NCBI GenBank assembly: GCA_003615045.1
Contig: ML014123.1
Coordinates: forward strand, 124,001-188,000
Direction of reading: 5' to 3'
From: Caulochytrium protostelioides
Lineage: Eukaryota; Chytridiomycota; Caulochytriomycetes; Caulochytriales; Caulochytriaceae
DNA: 64,000 nt
A model generated the notes under the pieces. That model ran no database searches and was not told the origin of the DNA. It saw nothing but the letters and a program-made list of their open reading frames with translations. How positions within the stretch are numbered: position 1 is the first letter of the stretch; each line of letters opens with the position of its first letter. Shown here in pieces: positions 52,848 to 63,400 of this stretch. The translations under genes and the position numbers were made by a program.

Positions 52848-55122
52848 GGCGGAGTGACCTCACGCGGCAGATCCGCACGCCTGGCCACCCGCACGCAGGA
52901 ACGGACGCGACCTCACAATCTGCTGATGGTCGACGGCGACACTAATCAGAATGAGGCGGATGGTCGTGCAAGAAAAAAAAAAAGAAAGCAACGAAGGTCG
53001 GGAATGTCTCCAGCGGACGCGCCTCACGCGGAGCGATCCTGCGCTGTACGAAAGGCACGAGCGATACAGATCGCGCTGATCAGATCGATGAAAAAATAAA
53101 ATGGGATGAACACGCACGTGTGGAGTGCGGCTATAGCCCCCAGAGCGATGCGTGACGCGTTTTTCGACAGGATGGACCAACCCCCGTCTAGGTCCTATCC
53201 GACCCCGGGCGCACGTCTGGTCATCTTTTTTGTAAGCTAGTCGCTCGCATCATGTCAGGATTCCCGACTCCGGCCGGACTCCATGGGACCCGAGGTCCAC
53301 AGAGAAGCGGGGATCCTAGCCCGCATGGACCACCTGCAGCTTCACGCCGTGCGGATGCGCGCGCACCGAGACGCAGATCACCACGCGTGTCGCGCACACC
53401 TCCTACGACCTACTGTGTGTGGGGCCACCGGCGCGAGGGAGGCTGGCGGACAGCCCGAGAGGGCCACGTTCGACCATGGACGGTTCATGGTCGCCTCGCC
53501 TTCTTTCGAGGGTCGACCCTCCCGGGCGTCGATTGATCCGTCCCACACGCAGTCAGGGCACACGCCAGCGCACCGCCGTTGGTGCGCTGGACGTCGCGGC
53601 TGATCTCCCGAAGCCGCCGGCCCCCCGTGACCGCGGCGGCGGCGGCGGTGCGTGGCTCGGACGCCACGGTGTACGCTCGGCACTGCTGGAGGGGTCGGGG
53701 CGACAAGGACGCTTGCGGCGACTGCCTGATCCACGGACGGTGTGGGTCCGCAACCTGGATCTGGGATTGCGTCGAGGTCACCGCGACGGCGACGCGGCGG
53801 CGAAGCGAGATCTCGAGGTCTCGGCGCTAGGGGGCAGCCATCGTCTCGTCTCGTCTCGTCTCCTGACGTCTCCCATCGTCTTAGCTCCTGGCGTCTTGGC
53901 TCCTGGCGCTGCCGCCTCAGGGGTCGTCTCTGAAACGCATCGGAACGGCCTTCGGTCAAAGAAGGAACGGGCATCATCGGGAGCGGTGGCGAAAGGGGGC
54001 CACGCCGGGGGCATGCGCCAGCATCCCGCATAGCCGATGGAAGAGTTCAGATGCGGGCCATTTAGCAATCATCGACTAGGATCTGGAGCGCCCAAATCCA
54101 AAATGACCTCATTAGTCTGGTAGCACATCGGAGTCAGAAACACCAGTATCATGACGGATCCTCATCTATAGAGAGGAGGATTGGTGGATGAATTCAATGA
54201 TTGTTCAGTGTTGCCTCGTCCGCATCTTTCTTTTTGTCACTTCGGATGAAGAAATGAAATATCATACCAAGGTTTCTGCTGGACGACTACCAAAATCGTA
54301 GAGTGTAGAAACATGTCACCTCATTTGTGGCGTTAGAAATGAAGCAGCTGATGCACAGTAGTGATACGTCGAGCAATGTGCTCAATTTTTATGTTTTGCC
54401 GATCTTTGGTATCGCTCAGGCGAGCGGCCCCTCCCCCCGATTGGCACTGGTGCTGCCAAAATGGAAAAGCGGGGAGGTTGCAACTGCTTGAGTGTGACTG
54501 TCAACCATGCCCTGCTCGGCCCCCCAGCTTCCGTCCCGGCCGGCGGAGGCCGCGGCGGCGTGGACGCTCCGCAGCGGCCCCGGCCGACCGCGGCGCGGCG
54601 CCACACAGCGCATGCCCACCTCGCAAGATCGGATCCCCCACGCCATGCTCGTGCGAGCGTGAAGAAGCATGCGGTCCGTGGAGAGCCCGTTGCTCGCCTT
54701 CGCGGCCGCGATCTCGATCGGCATCCGTGCGGAGGTCATGCTGCGCTTTCTTCGGCTCGCCGACATGGACCGTCGACATTGGCATCCATGCAGGTGGGTT
54801 GATTGGCTGGGTGCTGTGGTACCGTGCTTGCTTCTATTCTATTCTGGTCGTGAAGCCGCCTTGGCCCTCGCCTGCGACCGACTCCGCGCTTGTTCTGTGC
54901 GATCCGCCGCAGCCGTTCTTGACTCCGTTCCTGCTTCCGCGGAAGGTTCTGACGCTTTCGCAGGAGCCCATTGGGTCCCGGTACCGATCTTGATCTTGAT
55001 TCTTGTAGCCGACCTGTTACAGATCGCGTGCCCGACGACATCCTCGTGTGTGACTGTCCGTGGTGCCCTTGGTGTCATCGTTTCATACCGATCCCCCTCG
55101 ACACCGTTGGTCCGTTGGCGCC
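52848..55122. other. Divergent region between dynein heavy chain and DNALI1
   Basis: About 2.3 kb with no supported gene. It includes a GC-rich block (53250-54040) with compositional open frames, a short GTCTC/CTCCTGGCGTCTTGG repeat run (about 53840-53905), and a clearly AT-richer stretch at 54060-54370. It likely holds promoters for two flagellar genes. I found no convincing palindromic RFX X-box by eye. Confidence 0.35.
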
Positions 55123-56185
55123 ATGGTTCCGCCATTCTCGCTTGTCAAATACGACAACCCCGTGCTGGTGTCGCGGGTGGATTCGGGCAAAGCCGTCTCG
55201 ACGGGCGCCCCGAATTCACCCGCCAAGGGCGGTGTCGCCGCGCTGCCCGGCACGCCGGGCGCCAAGAAGCTTCCTCCCGTCACCGATAAGGGCCGCGTCA
55301 AGACGGCTTCTCAAACCGAAGAAATTTTGACGTCCATCCTGCCATCAAGGTAATGTCGATCTACCGATAACGTCGATACGGACGCCAGCGTAATGCTGTC
55401 ATGGTTGATCCTGCGTCGGACCGATGCCGCCTCGTGGCGCCGAAGCCATACTCCCCGTCAATGACGTGGTGTGCGCTGTTGTTGTATCCGGATCCTTCCG
55501 CCATGTCAAAGGTACCATATATAAGCCGGTGTGGATGACGACATGGCACTGACTTGTTTTTTTTTTCTTTGCTTTCCCACGTTGCTGCTGCTTCTTCTCT
55601 GCATGACATTGCATCGTGTCGCATGTCTTAAGGGAATGGGAGGAGAACAACCAGCTGTGGGTGCAGAAAGTCTCGTCTACGCCAGCTACCCGGCTGGACG
55701 TGGCAATTCTGCAGGAGCAGCTCGACCAGGCACTACAGAAGCGCCAGGCAAAGGAGACCGGGATCTGCTCGATCCGGCGCGACTTGTACAACCAGACATT
55801 CGATGAACTCATCCGTCAAGTGGCGATCAGCTGCCAGGAGCGCGGCCTCCTGCTTTTGCGCGTTCGCAATGAGATCCGCATGACACTCGCGGCATACCAG
55901 ACGCTGTACGAGAGCAGCGTTGCCTTCGGGATGCGGAAGGCGCTGTACAGCGAGCAAGCGAAGGTCGACCAGAGCCAGAAAATCGTCCAGCTGGAGGCCG
56001 AGAAGGTCACAATGGAGCATACCATTGCCGAGCTGCGTGCGAAGTGCGAGGGCATCGAGAAGCGCGAGATGGAGCGCCGTGCGATGGACGAGCGCAAGCA
56101 TTCGGAGGAAATCGCCTTCTTGAAGAAGACCAACCTCCAGCTCAAGACGCAGCTCGAGGGGATCCTGAGTCCGCAAAAGAAGTAA
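55123..56185 (+). CDS. DNALI1: Axonemal dynein light intermediate chain p28 (DNALI1), two exons
   Basis: Exon 1 is 55123-55349, intron 55350-55632 (GTAATG...TTAAG, 283 nt), exon 2 55633-56185; 259 residues, matching the roughly 255 of Chlamydomonas p28. Exon 1 has SLVKYDNPVLVSR, and the phase-2 junction rebuilds ILPSREWEENNQLWVQKVSS. Exon 2 has TPATRLDVAILQEQLDQALQ, RQAKETGICSIRRDLYNQTF, DELIRQV, ERGLLLLRVRNEIRMTLAAY and FGMRKAL. A long C-terminal coiled coil (KREMERRAMDERKHSEEIAF) follows. p28 binds single-headed inner-arm dyneins (a, c, d) with actin or centrin and is needed for their assembly in flagella. The start at 55123 is preferred over an upstream in-frame Met at 55060 because residues from VKYD align with the known N-terminus. 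Confidence 0.95.
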
Positions 56186-56248
56186 TCCCGAGACCTTCTG
56201 CGCCATGATGTGCGCTGGTTTATTCATTTTAAAGAATCTATAGTCTCC

Positions 56249-56440
56249 CCGACCCAACACGCACACCACGCCCTCTTTGATGCACCCCAGGGGTCCCCCA
56301 CAGAGACAGTAGCGCATTGGTGCGGAACCGTTTGAGCGTATGCCCGGTACGCCCGAGCCGTTGGAACGGCGATCTCGCCTTGGCCGTGGGAGAAAACTTG
56401 GCCGCGCCATAGGCGACCACCATTTCAGCGACCACGGGCG
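56249..56440 (-). pseudogene. Second Fanzor remnant, internally deleted
   Basis: On the minus strand, AEMVVAYGAAKFSPT is followed, after a frame change, by a GEIAVPTARAYRAYAQ-like segment. This corresponds to the same stretch of the 25.5-26.3 kb relic (shared nucleotide run GGCTCGGGCGTAC). The sequence then jumps directly to the 3'-end block (CTACTG...CTC-GTGGGGGACCCC) also found in the first copy. The part coding for the DEFRT and NRD motifs is therefore missing. Both copies share the boundary sequence GTGTGCGTGTTGGGTCGG at their right end. It lies only 63 bp beyond the DNALI1 stop codon. It is a deletion derivative of the same family and cannot encode a nuclease. Confidence 0.68.
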
Positions 56441-57476
56441 GCCAGAAAGGGACGAAAGGGGCTGGCTGATACTGTCGCCGGAAGACCGTCGAGGGGCCGA
56501 ATAAGCCCAAGAGCCCAAGTACTCGAAGCCACCCAGACGGCTTTGAGAGGAGGGGCCTTGGGGCCGCCCAATCGGGGAACCCGCCGCGGATGCTAGGACC
56601 TAAGCATCCGGAGACTCCAAGAGCGGGCCTGCCGAGCACAAGTACAAGTAGCCCGACCGAGCCGGACCTCTGCCATGTGTAGTCCTCAACTACGAGCACA
56701 CGGAGAGCTAAAGCTTATATGCTCGCCAGGGGCGAGCCCCTTTCACCTTGACCATCATCCCCTCTTTATCATTCAATAGCGACTTAGGGAACTCAGACCT
56801 TGGATGCCAAGCCACATCGCCGTGACGAAAGTACGACGACAATGCAGCGGCTTTGCCCCATCCTTCGATCAAGTCCTCCGTTGCTCAGCCGCCCCAGCCA
56901 ACGGCGATCGAACGTAGATCTGTCGGCCCTCGCACGCCGGAGATGGGGGCCGGGCGGGCGGGCGGGCGATCGGTAGCTCCCTGCCAAGCCCCACGCCGGA
57001 AAATGCACACTTTCCGCCGCCGTGCGCGAGCGGCCCGCGCGGACCCGACAGCACTCTGTGCACCAGCATCGTTGTTGCTGACTACGTGGCCCGTGGTATC
57101 CTGCTGCATGATCCTGCGGGATCGTCTAATACAAATCATCGGAGTTTTCCTGGGCAGATATCGCTTGGTGGTGACGCCATGAGAGGCAAGGCAACGTTCT
57201 GCGATCCGGCGTCGGATCGGACAGCATGACGGGTACGAAGGAGATGCCATAACGGTCTGGTCACGACATATCGCGAACGATGTATCGCCTCGATTGCCAG
57301 TTTCTCGTCACATCACGCTCGCAGCCGCCTTGTTCGCTTTCCCGGTTCACGGTTCCCGTTACTTAGACTCGTGTTCAATAGCTGCGCCACGCGTCTCTTT
57401 GAACTACATTGATCGGCACGCTACCGCTTCTACCCTGCTTGGGCGCCCCCTCAGCCCTCAGCCAACGTCTGCCGCC
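56441..57476. other. Intergenic, Fanzor remnant to RSPH1
   Basis: No recognisable gene. The GC-rich part nearest the remnant could include more element sequence, but I see no Fanzor motif in it. The last 150 bases are the probable RSPH1 promoter and leader. Confidence 0.35.
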
Positions 57477-58376
57477 ATGTCTCAGTCAGGATCCGAGGTC
57501 GATGCTGAAGAAGCCCACCCGCTCGGCGTAAGTGTTCGCCCAACGCATCCCTTGGCGTTCTTTGACGCCGTCGGTCACTACCGGGTCGCCATCATAGTCA
57601 GAATGCCTCTATACGGAGCGTCAACCAACGCGGTATCACTGGAGTGATCCATGCAATGGATATGATGAACTAACCCCCAAGCTGTGTTTTTATTTCATAC
57701 CTGTCGTCCGCGCCATGGGCCGATGACGACATGTCGTTCTGCTTCCCGCTCGTGTTGCCCATATCTTGTGCTGTGAACTCTCGATTCGTCTTTCCCGCAT
57801 GGTTAGATCTACGAGGGAAGCCGCAACGACGAAGGCGCCCGGCATGGTACCGGCAAGATGACATTCCCCAACGGTGACGTCTACCAGGGCGAATATGTCA
57901 ACGGGCTGCGCCACGGCCAAGGCCGTTACCAGTGGAGCAACGGGTCGCTGTACATTGGTGAGCATGTAGACGGCGCGCGCGAGGGTCACGGCTCTCTCAC
58001 CTACCCTGATGGCTCGAAGTACGAAGGCCAGTTTGTGCAGAACCGCCGCAGCGGCGCTGGCACCTACACGTATGCGAACGGCGACGTCTACGAAGGGATG
58101 TGGAAGGATGATCTGCGCGACGGTGAGGGCACTTACACCTATGCACAGACGGGTTCCAAGAAGTCGGCTACCTGGGTCCGCGGCGTCCTCAACGGCCCTG
58201 GCAAGATCGTCCATACCGACAAGGTCTTGGAGGGCGTGTTCTTAGACAACGGCCGGTTTAAAAGTCCCGCCAAGATCCAGTTTAACACCGGCTTCCAGCA
58301 GACGGTGACGGACATGGCGGTAATTGGCATGGCCGGCCCCGATGCCAAGGGTGGACCAGTCGACCCCGTTGCGTGA
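57477..58376 (+). CDS. RSPH1: Radial spoke head protein 1 (RSPH1), MORN repeats, two exons
   Basis: Exon 1 is 57477-57527 (17 codons, MSQSGSEVDAEEAHPLG). The intron is 57528-57806 (GTAAGT...GTTAG, 279 nt) and exon 2 is 57807-58376; 206 residues. The phase-0 junction gives IYEGSRNDEGARHGTGKMTF, matching the YEGERNE-GERHGHGKA start of RSPH1. About six MORN repeats follow (YQGEYVNGLRHGQGRYQW, YIGEHVDGAREGHGSLTY, YEGQFVQNRRSGAGTYTY, YEGMWKDDLRDGEGTYTY). The next repeat keeps the RSPH1 feature TYAQTGSKKSATWVRG. RSPH1 is part of the radial spoke head, which carries signals from the central pair to the dynein arms. It lies about 1.3 kb downstream of DNALI1 on the same strand. The acidic N-terminus is family-typical; the animal C-terminal extension is absent. 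Confidence 0.92.
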
Positions 58377-60413
58377 TGTTTCTGATTGTTTGTAACCGAT
58401 GTCCTTGTTCAATAGACTATATTAGTCAAGAAGAATTTTTTTAGTATCGTGCGAGACAACGGAAGCTTTCGCCTGACGAAACCATACGATATGATGAGCC
58501 CAGAAATCCCAGACATGATTGAGAAAAGGGGCAGTTCGGCCCACCATGCGAGACGGTCTATGTTTCAGATCCGGTTACGCGGAGGAGTAGCCGATATGCG
58601 CTCCACCACTCTTATGTGGGCGTTTGAAGGTGTGTGCATGGTGCCACATGACGCCTTCGCCGCTTAGGTTCAGAGCGTCCACACGCCTCGGTCAGCCTAC
58701 GGAAAAACTCATGGCCAGCGCTCTCAACGATCGGCGACGACACGGTGTCATCGATCAATAGTGAGTGTCAAGGCGAGAATGGTTGGGGCGCCTGCCCACG
58801 ATGGCCCATGCGGTGCGTTCGGGGATGTTATGTTATCAAGCGGTGTCATGTTGTGGTTTCATGGCTTGGCCGCCGTCTCACGACGCGCGTATCACAGGCG
58901 TGGGTCGCTGGTCGAGTCGGGCCGAAAAGCCCAGCGGGCGGACGGGCTGGCGGGCGCGGAGGATCTGCGGTCGCCGCCGCTGCCGCTCGCGTTGGCCCCC
59001 CACCACCTCCCTGGGCTACCGCCCGCGGTGCCGCAGCCGGCGCGGCGCTTTCGTGGTGCAGGGCGCGTCGGGCCCCATCCGCCAATCTCCGCTTTGTTGC
59101 GGACGCACCCGGCCACTGCGACCGACGCCGAGCGGCCGAGCGGCCGAGCGGTCGCGATAGCGGGGGTGCTGCGTCTCGACAGCCGCCAGTTCCGTGTAAC
59201 GCGAGCGATCGACCCCATCGGCGCGCATCATCACACAATCACGCGCTCGGCGGTCTCGCGGACGTGGCCGCGGCACGGCCACTCATGACACGGCGCCGCG
59301 CCGCGCGACGCGGAGCAGACCGGCAGGCGCCCACGCACGCTGTGAGCCGCTGAACGATGAACGCACGACGCGGCACGCGGCCGCGGCGCGGCGCGGCACA
59401 GCACCGCAACGTTGTGCGATTCATGATGCGATGTGATTCCATGGATTGGGCGCCTTGGCAATCGGCGTCGTGGCAGGTGGCCGGTGCCAGCAAGGGCATC
59501 GTGATGCATGCATGATGGGCCTTGAAGATCGCGCCCCGGGGTGGGACTGCCGCCGCCGTCGTCGGCCTGCGCTGAGTTCAGGGCGCGCTTCCTCGCTTGC
59601 TGGGGAGAAAGGCCCCTTTCTGTGTTTGCGGCATCCAGTAGAGTGCTCGCATCGATCACCCGTGTTGTGCAACTCGGAAGCAGGTCCGGTCAGGCCCCGC
59701 TTAAGATCGGAGTTTGATGAAAAGAGGGTGAGGCGATGGCGATGGCGATGGCGAGAGCGAGAGCGAGAGCGAGAGCGAGAGCGACGACGCGGGCCTTGAC
59801 CACGACGAAACTTGCGATCCGAGGTGGATCAAGGAAGAGGGGTTCGCCCCACGGCATGAGCCGCTGCCATGCCGTCACGCCGAACATGCTGAGCAGGCTG
59901 CGAAACTGCTGGTTGCAGAGACCAGGATCTCCGGAACAACCAAGACGACTTCGTGCCATTCGTGCGCCTGATGATTCATGCCCGCGCCCTCAAGCGGTCC
60001 GAAGCGCGATCCAACAGACAAATCTCCGATGCCCTGATCATCCTGTGATCATCGGTCATCAATATGCTAAAATTTAGAGAAATAGGACTATTGCCATCCT
60101 AATCCCGATGCTCACGTGATTTCATGTCATTCCGACGACCGCCCGCTCTGCCCATCGATCTCCACGCCTGTATACCTCGGCATTACCTGTTCTCGCCGCT
60201 GTAGCATTTTAGACTGCTCCAAGGCAAAACACGTGGCGTTGTCTCCCTTTCCTCCACGCCACATCGCCTCACGCCGGCTTCGCTTGGCATCAGGGGGGTC
60301 GCATCTCATAAACGACCCCTACGGCGCCTGGGGCGGTGGCACTCGGCTGGCCGCACCCCACCACTATATCCTTGAAACGTCACAACGCCACAGCGCCACG
60401 CGCGGCCGACAGC
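58377..60413. other. Intergenic, RSPH1 to RhoGEF
   Basis: About 2 kb with no supported gene. GC-rich sections (58900-59400) show open frames on both strands without recognisable content. A hexanucleotide repeat lies at about 59733-59787. The stretch from 60060 to 60200 is AT-richer, and the sequence immediately upstream of 60414 is the probable RhoGEF promoter. Confidence 0.35.
59733..59787. repeat. GCGATG / GAGAGC tandem hexanucleotide repeats
   Basis: Three GCGATG-type units followed by about six GAGAGC units. Simple sequence repeat outside any supported gene. Confidence 0.8.
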
Positions 60414-63400
60414 ATGGACCACGCGGAGCGGGAAAGCGCGGAGGCACCGCCATTGGCCGATCGCGCGGCCCTGGCGCCCAGCGAGTCCGGTGCGGATAGC
60501 TCAGTCCCGGCTGCTTCGCCGTCGCCGACGTCGCCGACATCTCCGACATCGCCTGCCTCCGCGATATCGCCGACATCGACTGCCTCGGACGACAGGGCCG
60601 AGGCAGATGCTGCGCCATGCACCCCTTCACCCGGCGCCGATCAAAGCGGCACGTCGCCGGAAAGCCGTGACGAGCCGCGGTCCCCGCCGATCGACGGGGA
60701 CCATGAGGCGGACCAGCAGTCGTCGCCGATGGGGCCGGCGCCCGCCTCGGGACTTGTGGACTTGAGCGTGTCGACGCATCGCAAGGCGTCGCTGCTGTCA
60801 CAGGATCCGCTCGCGGCGCTGCGGCCTGCAGCATCGGACAACCGACCGCAAATCGAGATCGCTAATCAGGGCGTGGCGGAGTCACCCTTCAAGACGCCCG
60901 AGACGACGGCAGCGCGCAGTGGCGGGTCCACGGCGACCAGCTCGCATGCGTATGTGTCGCTGGTCCGCGCGCGCGACAACTTGGCATATGCCGCGATTGG
61001 CAACATCATGACATTCGGGTCCCTGACGGAGAACTTTGCAAAGCGGCAGGCAATCGAAGCCATGCAGGACATGCGGTCGCCCAAGAAGAACCACCACGAC
61101 TTCTTGAGCGAGATCGAGGAGCGCGGGTTCTCGGGCATCTGGGGCCACGTGATCACCCGGTGCTATTTCCTCGTGTTTCTGATGTACCACGACCTGCATG
61201 CGCTGTACTTCTTCAAGATGGAGGCCCAGAACTATATTGCTGATTACGGGAGCATCTACAGCTCGGCGCGTAAAACCCATGCAACGCGCATCTACAATGT
61301 CTTCTTTGGCAAGAATGCCAGTATCCCCTATCGCGGCAATCAGCTGCACCAGGCCGAGGTGCAGCGCGCCATCACCAACATTCGCGCTAGCCTCGATAAC
61401 CCTGAGGCGAGCATCTTCGACGATCTCATGTTCTTGTCCACCATGATGCTCGAGGAATGCTGCACCGGCATTGTCTCGCCGGAAACGAGCAGTTTCAGCA
61501 CCCCCCAGAGCGGCGCGCCACCACAGCTCACGGCGTGCTTTATGGCCAGCGCAGCCCGCCAAGCCATGCGAAATGATATGCGCGGCACGCGCCATCTAAC
61601 CTCGATTCAGTATACGCGCGCCCTCGAACGCCTGAACGACTTGCCGCCCAATCTTGTGATCGGGGCCGAGGTCAACGAGCGCCTGGAGGTCGTCTATCAG
61701 ATGCTCACGCAGGAGTATGAAGAGTCGAAGCGCTTACTGGCTTTAATGGCTGTGCGCAAAAGCAAGGAAAAGGATGCCGAGCGCATGATGCGCCCGAAGT
61801 CCATGGGGTCGCTGAACGCCAACTACAAGCGTGTTTCCAGCGCGTCGGATCTCGGGCCCGAGGCGGAGAATCCCCACCCCACGGTGGGGGTCATTGCGAC
61901 CCGCGAAACTTGGAAACGCAGCTCGATCCAAAACCTGCTAATTCTCAACGACAGCGATGTCTCGCATGCCTTCGTCCGGTGCGTGGGCAACGAGGAAAAC
62001 GGGTTCTGCGAGTTTTGCTTCCACAGCTTCGGGAACAGCGAGCGACCCGCCAACGACGAAGGCGGCTCTCCCTACCGCTGCGAGACCTGCGGCTATGTCT
62101 GCCACAAGAACTGCCGCAACAGTATCCATATCTCCTGCGTGCGCTCATCGAGCACGGTCGAAGTCGATATCGGCACCGAACTCCATTCGGAAAAGATCGC
62201 AAGGGTCAATGAGCGCCGGCGCGCGATTCAGGCCGAGATCGATATCGAAGAAAAAATCCGCGATGGGTTTCGCCGCTTGAAGGGCGCCAAGTCGACCTCA
62301 CCGGGCAAATCTAAAAAGCACCTGACGCAGGCGGATATGGAGATCATGACGCAGGAAGACCGATCGAGCAAAAAAATTGAGATTCTGAAGTGCGAGCTAC
62401 GCCGGTGTCAGGTGCAGCTGCTGTCACTGGGTGCGATGGACGAGACGGACAAGCGGAACGACGCGTTTGCAAGCAACGCGCTGTTGGCTGGCCAGGCCGA
62501 TTCGAATATGGACCTGTCCACAGGGCAGGTCATCAAGGTGACCACGGTGGATCCGTCGACCAAGATCGAGTCCACCAAGGGTATCTATGTGAAAAGCGAG
62601 ACGACCATCCGTGCGCTAGTGGCTTTGACCCTCGAAAAGTTCCTGCTGCCCGGGGGCCCGGACGATTACGAGCTGACCTATATCCAGGAGACCGAGACCG
62701 ACCGCCCTGCCCAGACCGCGGCGTTTGCCATGGAAGACGTCGTCCTCACCGTGGTACAGAACCTCAGCCAAGACAGCTATACATTGGTGCCCAATAAGGA
62801 TCTGTCGACCATGACGCAGCGACGCGTAGGCGACAGCAGTCGGCGCCAGGAAGAGGAAGCGCGACTACAGGCGCGCAAACAGTATGAAGTGGTGGTGGAG
62901 ATTTGCGACGCGGAAACACGCTATTATCAGGACCTGATGATCATTATCGAGTGCTTTATGAACCCCTTAAGCGAACAGCTGAAGGCGACTCATGCCAAAC
63001 AAATCGCTGAAGTGTTCAGCAATCTGTCGGAACTCAGCGCGCTTCACGAGGCCTTGGCCGAATCGTGCCAGCACGTCATGACACTTTCACAGGAAGACTC
63101 GTTACTGGCCCTGCTCAATGTCTATGAAAAGCACACTCATGCGTTGACGCTGTACACAGTGTACTGTAGCAATCAGAGCCATGCGCGGCGCCAGATTGGC
63201 AAGCTGCGCACGGACGTGAATATCCATCGCCAGTTCAGCCAGCTGGAAGCCAATCCGCGCCTGCACAAACTGGGCATCTCGGATATGCTGGTCAAGCCGA
63301 TGCATCGGATCACGCGCTACCCGATCCTCTTCAAACGGTTACACGGCTACGTCCCCCAAGACTCGATTGCGCACCAGCGATTGCAGACGCTGATCGCGTC

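Noticed and set aside
53378-54033. Overlapping frames of about 210 codons on both strands between dynein and DNALI1
   Set aside because: Mirror frames in GC-rich DNA, no domain, no plausible start context.
58745-59660. Multiple frames downstream of RSPH1
   Set aside because: Arg/Ala/Gly/Pro-rich on both strands, characteristic of composition rather than coding.
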